Below are positions 47,946-59,876 of a stretch of 64,000 nucleotides of DNA, one piece after another. The DNA lies in the NCBI GenBank assembly GCA_031761405.1, contig JASEVX010000361.1, positions 101,295-165,294 of the forward strand. The letters are read 5' to 3'. A program made the position numbers and the translations under genes. The notes beneath the pieces are model-generated. The model was not told where the DNA came from, ran no database searches, and saw only the letters and a list, made by a program, of their open reading frames with translations. Source of the DNA: Serripes groenlandicus. Its lineage: Eukaryota; Mollusca; Bivalvia; Cardiida; Cardiidae. The stretch's first letter is position 1, and every line of letters starts with the position of its first letter.

Positions 47946-49030
47946 TGACTTATGCAATTTGATTATTTCAACCACAATAACTCATTTAGGGTCTATGTAA
48001 GCTAACACGAGAGGTCCAATATTGCTCCACTGTCACAACCTGAAAAAAACTAACCTTTTGTTGTCTTTCTTTTGTCAAATAAATATGATAATTTTTGACC
48101 GGAAATGACCCATATTCGAACATTGCCTGGATATTATCAAGACAAACATTCTGACAAAGTTATTGGGCGTTTCGTAACCTATATCTTATTGAGCTCCTAA
48201 TATTGCTCAACATAATTTATTTAAAGTCCTCTTCAATGTGTTGGAGTTACCACAATCACAACAGTGCAATATCTTTGATAGTCTAGTAGGTGCTATCTTG
48301 AACTTTTCTTCGGAGATATGGGGCCACATCACTGCAAGTTTTTTGGTTTAGACGAAGAACACCTTTGATTGTCAGTCGAAAACGTAACATGATAAGATAT
48401 TGGACGCACTCATTCCTCAAGTCTGCATAAAACATTTTAACCCTTTCCCACTTGAAGACGCATTTGCTGTAAATATACCCAAACCAGCCAATTCTGTACG
48501 CCGCTTTAATAGATATAGACAGAATCGACGCCCCAAAGATCCGAGAGGCATGGATTTTGAGGTATTGGTCTTTTTTTCTTCTTCTTTTATCATAAACAAG
48601 AAAAATCTTTAAAAAAGATAAACGGCGATCAATATGAGAAAACACTAAGAAATGGAACATGCGCATATTATTTGACTTGAATATCAGAAAGGTTTTGTTA
48701 ATAATCAAAACAATCAGTAATTTTCCATGAATTATACAATTTGTGCAATAATGTTGTATATCTAAGAATTTCGACAGCTCCTTGAATTGGTAATGCATTA
48801 CAATCGTGAACCAGTTGGAACATTGTTCGATTAGAACATTGTTCTTTAAAATATATAGAATCGGTAATCGAGTGTAGCTTGCCGAGCTGGAGATTACGCG
48901 AGGCCCCCAAGAGGTGTATAAGCTTCAATTGACGATAAATAACTGAAAACTTATCATGTTTAAAAAATAATTAATATTTTGCTCTTAAATATTATATCAG
49001 ACGAGCATTGAGATTGTTTGTTCAAAGAAA
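47946..49030. other. Non-coding with repeat fragments
   Basis: 48,090-48,175 is a piece of the GACCTAG-type repeat (CCCATATTCGAACATTGCCTGG). 48,440-48,475 resembles a hairpin-element end (ACCCTTTCCCACTTGAAGACGC). The 171-residue minus-strand frame at 48,283-48,798 is the longest here but has no motif I recognise; the hairpin-end match lies inside it, which argues against a real gene. Confidence 0.5.
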
Positions 49031-50170
49031 GTGAATAAAATGTATAAACAAGAGGGCCGTGACGACCCTGGATCGGATGCTCGTCTGTTGGGAAATTGTG
49101 TAAAAGTTGTGATTTCATCAATTAATCAAAGCGCTGAAAGCGCTGATGGTATAGGGGCATATGTAAGTTGAAAATATATGGCATAGATAATATAGACAAA
49201 CATTGTTGAAACAATGACCTTTAAACAAACCAAACCAAAAATGTGCGAAGCACACATATTGCCTGCCTATGCAATACAAATACCTAATTTATCAAAGTTT
49301 GACCCTTTTCTTGTATAAACAAAATAAAAAGATTGACAAAAAACTGAGCAGCGACCCTTAATTAAAATATTTCCAGTTCAGAAATCACTAAAGATTCACA
49401 ATGTATATTGTAATCATGCTTATAAATAAAAGACAATATAAAGCATGCTAGAGTTATGTTTCTTTTGCACTGCACATCTGTAGCTCTGAGTTTCCTATAC
49501 AACAAGTCTTAAATTGATACATTGGACATCTATTGAGAAAATAACCGAAGAAATGAAAAATGAGTTTTACACCTAAAAAAAACCAGATCAGATTTGTGTT
49601 CAAAATATTGTATCGATCTCTTAATCCCAATGTATACGTGTGACGACTTTGAAATGGATCCGCGAACCAGAAACAAAGTTTTGACCCATTAATGCAAACC
49701 GTAACGGACAGACGGACGGATGGATGAACACAAAGACGGACAGACAGTCAGTCGCTCTGGACAAAGTACAACGCTTGGGAAACACTCATTAACGAAACAA
49801 GGGCATTTCACGGAACGCATGTGTTGCATGCGAAAGTCATATAATAAGTGAGAACATGAAAAGACAAAAATATACACACTCCAAACGCAGCATGCTAAAG
49901 TTATGGTAAATTAATTGAGACAATCGCTGACATAATAAGGAAAAATGAAGATAACTAAGATAAGCAAACCAGAGTTATGTACCTAGTATTTTGCCGTTCT
50001 CCTGATCACACGGTATAAGTGTGACCACTTTCAAATAAATCTGCCATACAGAAACAACGTTTTGACCAATACATGCAATCCATGACGGACGGACGAATGC
50101 ACATTCAGGCAGACAGCCGGCCGGACACCGGATTATACCTCCAAGCTTTACAGACAGAGACAACTTATAA
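49030..50170. repeat. Dispersed repeat with two related GGACGGACGG-ending blocks
   Basis: It starts 'AACAAGAGGGCCGTGACGACCC'. Two blocks about 380 bp apart (49,610-49,760 and 49,985-50,110) share GTGTGAC(G/C)ACTTT, CAGAAACAA(A/C)GTTTTGACC, CATGCAATCC/ATGCAAACC and ACGGAC(A/G)GACGG. The pattern is like other bivalve repeats that end in GACGGACGG. Confidence 0.65.
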
Positions 50171-50483
50171 AGTATTGATTACAGAAGACTGGTTCGATGC
50201 GTCAAAACACATCTGTGCTTAGGAAAGCTTAGATTATGGTATTTGTAAAGTATTTGCAAATTAATTGTATCTCCGAAATGGGACCGTACAAGGTACAAAA
50301 ACCTATTTAGACTATATTTCTAGTTTATTTGTCAACAGATACGTCTAGGACTAGATTACACGTTGACGAACGTTGAATCTTCAATTAGCGCAAATGCATA
50401 TACATTATAATTTTAGTCCCAAAATCGGTAGAAGCGCCTCAATTATAAAATAAATAATGACCTTGCGGTTATAACTCGTGTGT
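50171..50483. other. Non-coding spacer, nothing recognised
   Basis: AT-rich sequence between a dispersed repeat and a SINE fragment; no feature seen. Confidence 0.45.
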
Positions 50484-50490
50484 ATGTTGA

Positions 50491-50718
50491 CATTTTCGGC
50501 CAACTTTCTTTCCGACGTTTGACAAAAGTCAATGCGACATGCGTCATTCGTCTTTCACAAATGGGCTAAGTCTATGTGAAAAAGAACCCAGTTGGTTGGG
50601 AAGATTGTTGTGTGGAGTACTGGTGTGAGAAAACCAGGAAACACATTTGTAGATGAACTGGCCGCCGTGATATAACGTAGAAAATGTTAAAAACGGCGGT
50701 AAACCACAATCAATCAGT
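50491..50718 (+). mobile_element. 5'-truncated SINE copy
   Basis: Same family as 5.2 and 20.6 kb: TTCGGCCAACTTTCTTTCCG, GACATGCGTCATTCGTCTTTC, CAAATGGGCTAAG, GAACTGGCCGCCGTGATATA and a short CAATCAATCA tail. It starts at the end of the tRNA head. TGTTGA at 50,485-50,490 and 50,719-50,724 may be a short target duplication. Confidence 0.82.
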
Positions 50719-50999
50719 GTTGAAATCTTATTTCTAATTTGTAGATTAATTCCTATGTCCTAGTTGGGTCGACATACAGCGACACGTGAGAATATTCAAC
50801 ACAACACGCGACCTGTTTTACCAACAATTCTCCAGTAGCGGTGAGACCGTTAGTACTATTCTTTCATGGCATGTATACACAGTAGAACCTCTCTCTTTGG
50901 ACGGATTATGTAATAACAAGTCCTTACCCTTGACCACGTAGACTAAATACACAGCAAACAACATTTAACTAAGCCTGAAAGTATTATTTTGAATAGTAA

Positions 51000-51720
51000 T
51001 TAAAACATTGTGGAAAAAACAAACTTGCTGATTATTATCATTTATCTGTTAAGGTTAGTCAAATGTGTCTAAAAGGGGCAAAGGTTAAAATAATAACTGT
51101 AGACAAATATTTTCGTTATCTAGGTTATAGAAACAAATTGATTAATGTTTCAAAGCATTGTTTGGAAAGGAGGAATTGCTCATTGTCAGCAGTTGCTCCG
51201 TAGGCAAATATACTTTCAACATTCGTATGTAACTAAGTAGCTATAACGGAAACGGTTCAATCCTTTCCCGTTTAAAGTCGCTTTTTGACGCATGTGCAGC
51301 AGACGGCTGCATAATGGTTATTCGTGACCCATTTCCTCTTTTGTAAGGCGAAATTGCTCGTTATCATTAATCTCTAGCATGTTATTCAAAATGTGTCCGG
51401 AAAGGAGATAGAGTAAAAGAATGTCCACAGTAAAACGTTTAAACATGAACAGAATTAATTTGAAACGTATTTAAAAGCATTGTGTGAAAAGGAGAAATTG
51501 TTCATTGTCAGCAATAGCTCCATTTTCAACAATATTTCAATATTCGAACTGTTATATTATCACGGAAAGGGTTTCGCTTCCATGGGGAGGATGTAACCAT
51601 TTCCCGCTTACAGACGCATGTGCAGCAGACGACAATCGGAAACATTGTGACAAAAGGAGAAATTGCTTATCGTAGGCAATTTATACTTTTGTCACAATGG
51701 TTTCAACTCCTTTCAATAAT
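51000..51720. mobile_element. Cluster of hairpin elements and halves
   Basis: Several pieces in a row: 51,140-51,260 (GGAGGAATTGCTCATTGTCAGCAGTTGCTCC), 51,262-51,420 (CCTTTCCCGTTTAAAGTCGC...GCAGACGGCTG), 51,470-51,530 (GGAGAAATTGTTCATTGTCAGC), 51,590-51,710 (ACCATTTCCCGCTTACAGACGC...ACAAAAGGAGAAATTGCTTA... and inverted TTTTGTCACAATGGTTTC). Clustering suggests repeated insertion into, or duplication of, the same site. Confidence 0.7.
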
Positions 51721-52395
51721 TTTATTGAAAGTGATTTGCACATTTCTCTATGTAAGTCGACTGTTGTAAACTAATGGGGTCACAGCAAGGTCGACGTTAC
51801 CTTACACCACTGACATTAAGGTCAATCATAGTTCAGAGTGTGTTTCACTCGTTTGAACTATTTTGTATCATTAATTAATGCAAGCGGATGGTTTTTCGTG
51901 ATTCGGTCGAACCAATGAAATCGTTGAAAAGGCAGATTATAACCAATCAAAACTCGATTTTGGTATAGGTATACACATGTGGACTGTGGTTGCAGCTTTA
52001 ATCCGACTTTTCGAAAGCAGCCTGAGTATGGGATAGGCGCGGTGACAATGGTTTCAACTCCTTTCAATACTTTTATTTACAGTGATTTGCACATTTCTCT
52101 ATGTAAGTCGACTGTTGTAAACTAATAGGGTCACAGCACGGTCGACGTTACCTTACACCACTGACATTAAGGTCAATCATAGTTCAGAGTGTGTTTCACT
52201 CGTTTGAACTCTTTTGTATCATTAATTAATGCAAGCGGATGGTTTTTCGTGATTCGGTCGAACCAATGAAATCGTTGAAAAGGCAGATTATAACCAATCA
52301 AAACTCGATTTTGGTGTAGGTATACACATGTGGACTGTGGTTGCAGCTTTAATCCGACTATTCGAAAGCAGCCTGAGTATGGGATAGGCGCGAAA
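51695..52395 (+). repeat. 351-bp tandem duplication, near identical
   Basis: CAATGGTTTCAACTCCTTTC begins at 51,695 and again at 52,046, and both copies run to GAGTATGGGATAGGCGCG. I see only about eight differences (e.g. GGGG/AGGG after CTAAT, AAGG/ACGG, CTATTTT/CTCTTTT, GGTATAGG/GGTGTAGG), so the duplication is recent, unlike most repeats in the window. The copied unit begins inside the end of a hairpin element. No gene. Confidence 0.93.
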
Positions 52396-52590
52396 TGCCC
52401 CTATCCCAAAAACTGTAATTCATAACACTAAACAAATCCATACAAAACAATAAAGTAGTATACCAGTACGCTCCCAGACTTGTTAAACACAACAATAGCC
52501 AATTTAAGCAATTATCGGATGATTTGCGATGACCACACAGTCATACTTGCCAATTAACTGATTAGTTTATATTGTCCTGTGTTCTGAAGG
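52396..52590. other. Spacer before the foldback element
   Basis: Short AT-rich sequence without recognised features. Confidence 0.45.
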
Positions 52591-54606
52591 TGTGTGAAGT
52601 TAGCACATAGATCGTAGCTCAACCAAAAAATAAAGTTGACTGACCTGAGTCGTAGATCGTAGCTCAACCACTTAAAAAACATTGCGAATTGGCTGATCTG
52701 GGTCGTACATCGTAGCTCAACCACTTGAAAAACATTGCGAATTGGCTGACCTGGGTCGTAGATCGTAGCTCAACCACCGAAAAAACATTGCGAATTGGTT
52801 GATTTGGATCCTAGATCGTAACTTAACCACTCAAAAAACATTGCGAATTGGTTGATCTGGGTCGTAGATCGTAGCTTAACCATTCAAAAAACATTGCTAA
52901 TTGGTTGATCTGGGTCGAAGATCGTAGCTCAACCACTTGAAAAAACATTGCGAATTTGCTGACCTGGGTTGTAGATCATAGCTCAACCACTAAAAAAACA
53001 TTGCGAATTGGTTGATCTGGGTCGTAGATCGTAGCTCAACCACTGAAAACCTATTGCGAATTGGCTGACCTGGGTCGTAGCTCAACCACTTAAAAAACAT
53101 TGCGAATTGGCTTATCTTGGTCGTAGATCGTAGCTCAACCACTGAAAAAACATTGCGAATTGGCTAACCCGGTTCGTATATCGTAGCTCAACCACTGAAA
53201 ACACATTTCGACTTGGCTGACCTGGGTCGTAGATCGTAGCTCAACCACTATAAACCATTGCGAATTGGTTGATCTGGGTCGTAGATCGTAGCTCAAACAC
53301 TTCAAAAATATTGCAAATTGGCTAACCTGGGTCGTAGGTCTTATCTCGACCACTAAACAAATATTGTGAATTGGTTGATTTGGGTCGTAGATCGTAGCTC
53401 AACCACTTGAAAAACATTGGAATTGGTTTATCTGAGTCTGAGCCATGGCCGCATTTGCTATGATGCTGGTCCCGCCGTCTATCCGCGCTTACGGTGAAGT
53501 GCAGGCCCTGTTTCGAGCTAGCACTCCGCTGCTGACCGGGGAAATGTGAGCCGGGCCGTATATACTATAAGACAGGTCCCGCCGTCTACCCGCGATTACG
53601 GCGAGATGCTGGCCTTGTTTCCAGCGAGCATTCTGTTAGAGGAAAGTGTGCCGGGCCCGAATTTGCTATAAGGCAGGTCCCGCCGTATACGACGAAGTGC
53701 AGGCCTTGTTTCGAGCGAGCACTCGGCTGCTGGCCTGGGAAATATGAGCCGGGGCTGCACATGCTATAACGCAGGTCCCGCGCTTACGGCGAAGTGGTGA
53801 ACTTGTTTCGAGCTAGCACTTCGCTGCTGGTAGGGGTAACGTGAGCCGTTCTGCACATGCTATAACGCAGGTCTCGCCGTCTACTCGCGCTTACAGCGAA
53901 GTGCTGGCTGGACCTGTTTCCAGCGAGCATTCGGTTGCTGTTAGAGGAAATGTGAGCCGGGCCCCGAATTTGCTATGAGGCAAATCCCGCCGTCTACCAG
54001 CGCTGACGGCGAAGTGCTTGCCTTGTTTTGAGCGAGCGAGTGGATTTTCTGTTTCAGGAATCATTACCCCCTGAGACGCAATGTGTCGGCCCGGATTAGC
54101 CTGCGCGGAGCGTCGGGACTGCCTCGTAGCAAATTCGGGCCCGGTGCACATTTTTCCCGGACGGCAGCGGAGTGCTACCCTGACACAAGACGAGCACTTC
54201 GCTGTGAACGCGGGTGCTAACGTCTGTGACCCAGGTCAGTCAATTCGCAATGTTTATTCAGTGGTTGAGCTACGATCTACGACCCAGATAAAGCCAATTC
54301 GCAATGTGTTTTCAGTGGTTGAGCTACGATCTACGACCCAGATCAGCCAATCCGCAATGCTTTTTCAGTGATTGCGCTATGATCTATGACCCAGATCAGC
54401 CAATTTTCAATGTTTTTCAAGTGGTTGTGCTACAATCTACGACCCAGATCAACCAATTCGCAATGTTTTTTTAGTGGTTGAGCTACGATTTACGACCAAT
54501 ATCAGCCAATTCGCAATGTTTTTCAAGTAGTTGAGCTACGATCTACGACCCAGGTCAGCCTACTACATTTCTGGTTGAGCTACGATCTTCGCGCTAACTT
54601 CACACA
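52591..54606. mobile_element. Foldback-like transposable element
   Basis: The outermost TGTGTGAAGTTAGC at 52,591 is found inverted as GCTAACTTCACACA ending at 54,606. Inside, the left arm has about 15 tandem 53-bp units (GTAGATCGTAGCTCAACCAC ... CATTGCGAATTGGCTGACC) to about 53,440. The right arm has about 7 units in reverse complement (GGTTGAGCTACGATCTACGA) from 54,235. A GC-rich core of about 100-bp repeats lies between. Unequal tandem arms in inverted orientation match the design of foldback elements (FB, Galileo). No transposase frame is present, so it would depend on another element. No clean target duplication was found; CTGTGTT lies just outside each end. Confidence 0.8.
53440..54230. 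repeat. GC-rich core of the foldback element, about 100-bp repeats
   Basis: Units contain GGTCCCGCCGTCTACCCGCG, CTTACGGCGAAGTGC, TTGTTTCGAGCGAGCACTCG, GGAAATGTGAGCCGGGCCCG and AATTTGCTATAAGGC. They start near 53,471, 53,578, 53,679, 53,777, 53,873 and 53,986. After about 54,080 the orientation flips (GCAAATTCGGGCCCGG near 54,128), so the symmetry axis is near 54,060. It is the most GC-rich part of the window. Confidence 0.85.
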
Positions 54607-55419
54607 TCTGTGTTATGAATGCAGTGTGTTGCGATCAGTACAGACCCACTGCCTACCAAGATTAGTAAACTTATGGGTCTACATTTTATTTTTTCCTGTT
54701 TGTTATGACTTTCTGGGACAAACTTACGTCCCCCCGGGACAGAGCTATGATTTTTGACAATTCCGGACGGCCGAGACGATATCACATGTATGCAAAACTG
54801 AAAGAAAATCGTGTTCACACTCATGAAGCCACATTTTTAAATTGTCATGTTGAGATATTTTCATAATATTGGTTATGTTGGGTCAAAAACATAGAAACTA
54901 GGCCAAATTGAAGGGTAATCTGTTAAACAAATTAATAATCTCAGAGTGGTGCTTTATGTTGAGCTCACTAGTAGGAACTCGTTTTCAGTTGATTCAATGG
55001 GGCTTTGTTGTCTTTTCATGCATACGTATGCTGTAGTATTTTGTATCACTGTTTGGGCATTTCTCACTGTCAATGACAGCTTTCGTTTGTAATTTAGTTT
55101 TGGGCATATCTCTGGGGAATACCTCACAAGGTATGCTTGTCAAAATTTACCTCATAATGGTTGTATGCAGGACAAATCAGATTGACAAATTTTGATACAA
55201 CGATCCAAATGTACATATGACATTATAATGAATCAACAAGTACTTCACCAAGTGAAATGGTTATTTTAGCTGTTTGATATAGTTAAATATGTGGAGTATT
55301 GTATGTGGACGGACGAACATAATTTGTGTTATATTTTTACATTTTGAAAGAAATAAATATACTCTGTGAACCTAATTGTCAAATGAAAGTTGGTATATTT
55401 GTTGTTTATTTCTTTGAAA
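54607..55419. other. Non-coding spacer
   Basis: 54,830-54,930 is a remnant of the GACCTAG repeat (TTATGTTGGGTCAAAAACATAG). Otherwise no recognised feature. Confidence 0.5.
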
Positions 55420-55427
55420 CATGCCTG

Positions 55428-55594
55428 TAGCGACACCGTCTGTCAATCCAGGGGTTGTGAGTTTGAACCCCAGCTGAGCACATGTTCTTTGCGACATGTG
55501 TCAAAATAACATAAGTACTCGTAACTTAAGGCTGTGCTATAACTGAACAAATGTTGAAAACGGTCTAAACACCAAACAAACAAATGTCAAAAGT
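55428..55594 (+). mobile_element. Short SINE of a second type with 8-bp target duplication
   Basis: A truncated tRNA-like head (GTAGCGACACCGTCTGTCAATCC, GTTTGAACCCC) is joined to a short body (TGCGACATGTGTCAAAATAA, GGCTGTGCTATAACTGAACA) and tail (ACCAAACAAACAAA). The head matches the family at 20.6 kb, but the middle is different or deleted. CATGCCTG flanks it at 55,420-55,427 and 55,595-55,602. Confidence 0.8.
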
Positions 55595-55599
55595 CATGC

Positions 55600-56010
55600 C
55601 TGCGATAAATCCAAAGGAACATGATTCACACATGTTTTGTCAGTTAGATTTTTCATAGACTTTCTGAGGTACTTCTGCTTATATGCAAATGAGGTTAATT
55701 ACCTCTGAATGTCATACCATATAAGGGAATACCTCACAATGATAGTGAAAAGAACTTGTATTGGCATAATTTGAATCATCGATTGAAATTAATGATCTAC
55801 GTTCCATGTATATTTGTAATTGCGATTCACACAGCTGTTTTTTCAGTTAATTATAGATTTTTCATAGACTTTCCGAGGTACTTGTGTTCTTATATGCAAA
55901 TGAGTTTAATTACCTCGGAATGTCATACCATATATAAGGGAGCACTAATATTGACATAATTTGAATTATTGACTGAAAGTCATCATCTACGTTCCCTGCA
56001 CTGTGGTTAT
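55600..56010 (+). repeat. About 200-bp tandem duplication
   Basis: GATTCACACATGTTTTGTCAG near 55,624 and GATTCACACAGCTGTTTTTTCAG near 55,824 begin two copies. Both continue through TTTTTCATAGACTTTC, TTATATGCAAATGAG, TTACCTC(T/G)GAATGTCATACCAT and ATCTACGTTCC. The ATGCAAAT octamer is present in each. Moderately diverged. Confidence 0.85.
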
Positions 56011-56079
56011 TTGCATCAGATCTCGCTGTTACTTGTCGGGAAGTAGTAGACCTCGGAACGTAGGCGTAGATCGAGTACC

Positions 56080-56081
<2 letters not shown>

Positions 56082-56113
<32 letters not shown>
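56082..56113. repeat. (GT)n microsatellite
   Basis: About sixteen GT dinucleotides following TACCGA. Confidence 0.97.
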
Positions 56114-56115
<2 letters not shown>

Positions 56116-56244
56116 CTAAATATTATTATAAAGAATAGCGGCCTTTCCACATGCAGTCTCACATTCTGGCGCATCTGCTACAGTTTGTATTCTTTGTGAA
56201 GAGAAACATTTTGGAAGTAATACAATATCAATATATATATATAC

Positions 56245-57259
<1,015 letters not shown>

Positions 57260-58370
57260 CAGAAACGTAACTGTGATATCATTTTGTACGTCGTCTGTCG
57301 ACTACAATTGCCTTGTTAACACTGTACATGCATGATTTTACATAAAAATCTTGATGATAGTTTATCAGAACATACAAATCTTGGCTAAGTCATGTGAGGT
57401 GAAAAAAATAGATCACAAGGTCAAATTGAAGGAAAATCTTGTTAACACTGGGGGCCTTAGTTTTTAACTTTATGGGATATTGAAACGTTGTCAGAATAAA
57501 TGTCTTGATCATATCTTGGCTCAGATCGAATGTCCGGTCATAAACTAGGCCACTAGACAAAGTTTTGTTAAAACTGTAGATACCACATTTTTATCTTTAA
57601 ATAGCATGTTGAAATTTTGTCAGAAATTTTTTCTTGATGATATCTAGGCTAAGGTCATATCCGATCAAAAACTAGGTCACAGGATCAAATTGAAAGTAAA
57701 ACGTTGGTAATAATCTGGAGGCCTCATTTTTCAGCTTAAGCATGTTGAAACTTTATCAGGATGTTTGTGTTGATAATAAGTAAGTAAGTAACATTTTATT
57801 ATAGTGACATTTGTACATATTTTACAAATACAAACATCAAACAATATAAACACCCGGCCGCGTAGGGCCTATACGTCACTTTTGATGAACAATATTTACA
57901 GATAAGTTAAAACAGAGATAAAGAGAGAATATCTAGTCCAAATTCGAATATGGATCATGTCAGGTCAAAAAATAAGTCACTAGACCAAATTGAAGGAAAA
58001 TATTGTTAACACTCTGACTGACGCATTTTTAATTTGATCATGTCAGAATGTGTGTTTTGATGATATCTAGACTATGTTCGAATATAGGTCATATCCGGCA
58101 AAAAAACCAGGTCACTAGGCTAAGTTTAAGACAATTCTTGTAACACTTTGGAAGCCGTATTTTTAATTCGAGTGTGTTGTTGATTTTTAGGTTAGGTTTG
58201 AACATGGCTCTAGTTCGGTCTCTTCCAGGTCACTAGGTCAGATTGAATGAAAGTCTTGTTGACACTCTAGTAATAGCTTACCCGACGACAAAATGTATTA
58301 TCGTGATTGACTATGTGGTTGGCATAACTAAGGTGAGCGATCCAGTGCCAGCATGGCCGTCTTGTTTATG
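57260..58370. repeat. Dispersed GACCTAG repeat, complement-orientation copies
   Basis: Repeated AGGTCACTAG(G/A)CCAAATTGAA, CTTGTTAACACTCTGG, CATGTTGAAACTTT(A/G)TCAG and TGTCTTGATGATATCTAGGC at about 150-300-bp spacing. Interrupted by a retroposon at 57,777-57,940. Its end carries AGGTGAGCGATCCAGTGCCAG near 58,331. Confidence 0.75.
57777..57940 (-). mobile_element. Truncated retroposon with (TTAC)n tail nested in the dispersed repeat
   Basis: Read on the minus strand the body has CCTACGCGGCCGGGTGTTTAT and ends ...CACTATAATAAAATGTTACTTACTTACTTA. The AATAAA plus TTAC tail is a retroposon 3' end. The host sequence GTTGAT(A/G)ATATCTAG is split around it. Confidence 0.65.
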
Positions 58371-58731
58371 CTAAGCAGGAAGTTGTCGTGACAGCTTTAT
58401 GAAACATTTCAAAAAATGTGAACCTGACGGATTTTGAACAATCAGTGGTAAACTAGAAACACACATAATAAAGGAGCAGAGTAGAATGCATAATCTAAAC
58501 GTCGCCATATTCAAGCCGAATCTATGATTGATTTGTCCAAAGATCTCTCCCCCAAAATTATGAGACAACTCGCCCATTGACCGCACAACACACAATTGAT
58601 ATTTATTTGTGCAAATACATGTGCAAATCGACTTTTGCATGACATATTATTCTGAACATTCCTGCCAGTGATAACAAACTGGCAAATGTACAACATAGAA
58701 CAGTATAGCCTGTCAGAAATTGTAGAAAGTA
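58371..58731. other. Non-coding spacer left of the MULE
   Basis: Two overlapping minus-strand frames (58,371-58,640; 58,511-58,753) have no recognised motif; the second runs into the MULE terminal repeat. Nothing else is seen. Confidence 0.45.
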
Positions 58732-58890
58732 GGTCAAAATACCCTACAGACAAAATCCCCTAGGCCTACACAGACAAAATCCCCTATATCCTTTTTCCAC
58801 TATAGACAAAATCCCCTACATGCAAAAATCCACTACAGACAAAATCCTCTAAGGAAAAAATCCCCTACTTTATACGAAAAAATCCCATAA
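58732..58890 (+). repeat. Left terminal motif cluster of the MULE
   Basis: CAGACAAAATCCCCTA near 58,747, 58,771 and 58,803 (TAGACA form), CAGACAAAATCCTCTA near 58,835, plus AAAATCC(C/A)CTA and AAAATCCCATA variants near 58,826, 58,857 and 58,880. Spacing is irregular (20-33 bp). Confidence 0.85.
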
Positions 58891-59876
58891 ATGGGTTATT
58901 TTGTTCATAGGTAACAGGTGTGAGATTTTTTTATTTTTTTCAATAACCCTTGAAGCTTTCTGAAATGAAACTGGCCAAATCCATGGGGGCCGCCATTTTG
59001 TACGAAAATTTGTACGAAAAGTTAAAAATAAATGAAACTGTAAGAAATATGTATTCCCGTTGGTCAAAAAAACGACAGCATTAGTCTTCTTACGCCTGAA
59101 CCTAAATTTTGACTGTATCGTAGCCAAAGAAGGACGTGACGTCATTTCCGTAACACTTCATCTTGGCGTAACGTCAATGGAGCGACGTCGTTTACCGCAA
59201 ACAAAAGTGGTATCAACATGAAAGACCTCTAATTCCGATACATGAGCTATTGACTCACCCATTCAAAGTATAATTATTTATCAAACATTGTGGCAAAATG
59301 ATAACTTTCTCATAAAAAGTAATTGTTCTTTTGGCGACTTTTTTTTCCTAAATCGTCTGTTGCAAAGGCCTCAGAAACGGTTTAGCAAAAATGTGACCCC
59401 TTACATAATTTGTTCCAGTCATATTGACTGTTTGAAAAAGGCAGTCTTCAGGTGGCATCAGAAAAGGGCTGATCTATTTACTTCTTCACCATAATGCAGG
59501 TAATCGATTAAGGATCATCTTGGCCCTCATGTTATAACCTCGTTCATTGTAAATGTATTCCTTGATTTTCTGAAAGTCTTTACTTTATTATTTTCTGTTC
59601 GTAATAATAGACGACAGCAATACGAATTCCAAATATGTTTTGATAATGCAAGAAACATGACATTAACATTATTATTGCCTAGTCAATTACTTATAAATTA
59701 CTTTTTATTGCCAAAGTATGCTCTTTAATTTTTGTTTATAATTATCTTGCTTTTTTTGTAGTAAATATGTAGCACCTAGAGATATATTAAATGTTCCAAA
59801 TCCCTGCTATATACATGTACATGTTACATGTTAGTTTAATGTGTTATATTTGAATATTATTATTTTAATGATTACA

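Noticed and set aside
48283..48798. 171-residue minus-strand frame
   Set aside because: It overlaps a hairpin-element end and has no motif; probably chance.
55690..55910. ATGCAAAT octamers as POU-factor sites
   Set aside because: They occur twice only because the surrounding 200 bp is duplicated; no promoter context.
58870..59145. 91-residue minus-strand frame as a FLYWCH or second MULE gene
   Set aside because: I looked for the FLYWCH pattern and the MULE N-terminal blocks and saw neither.
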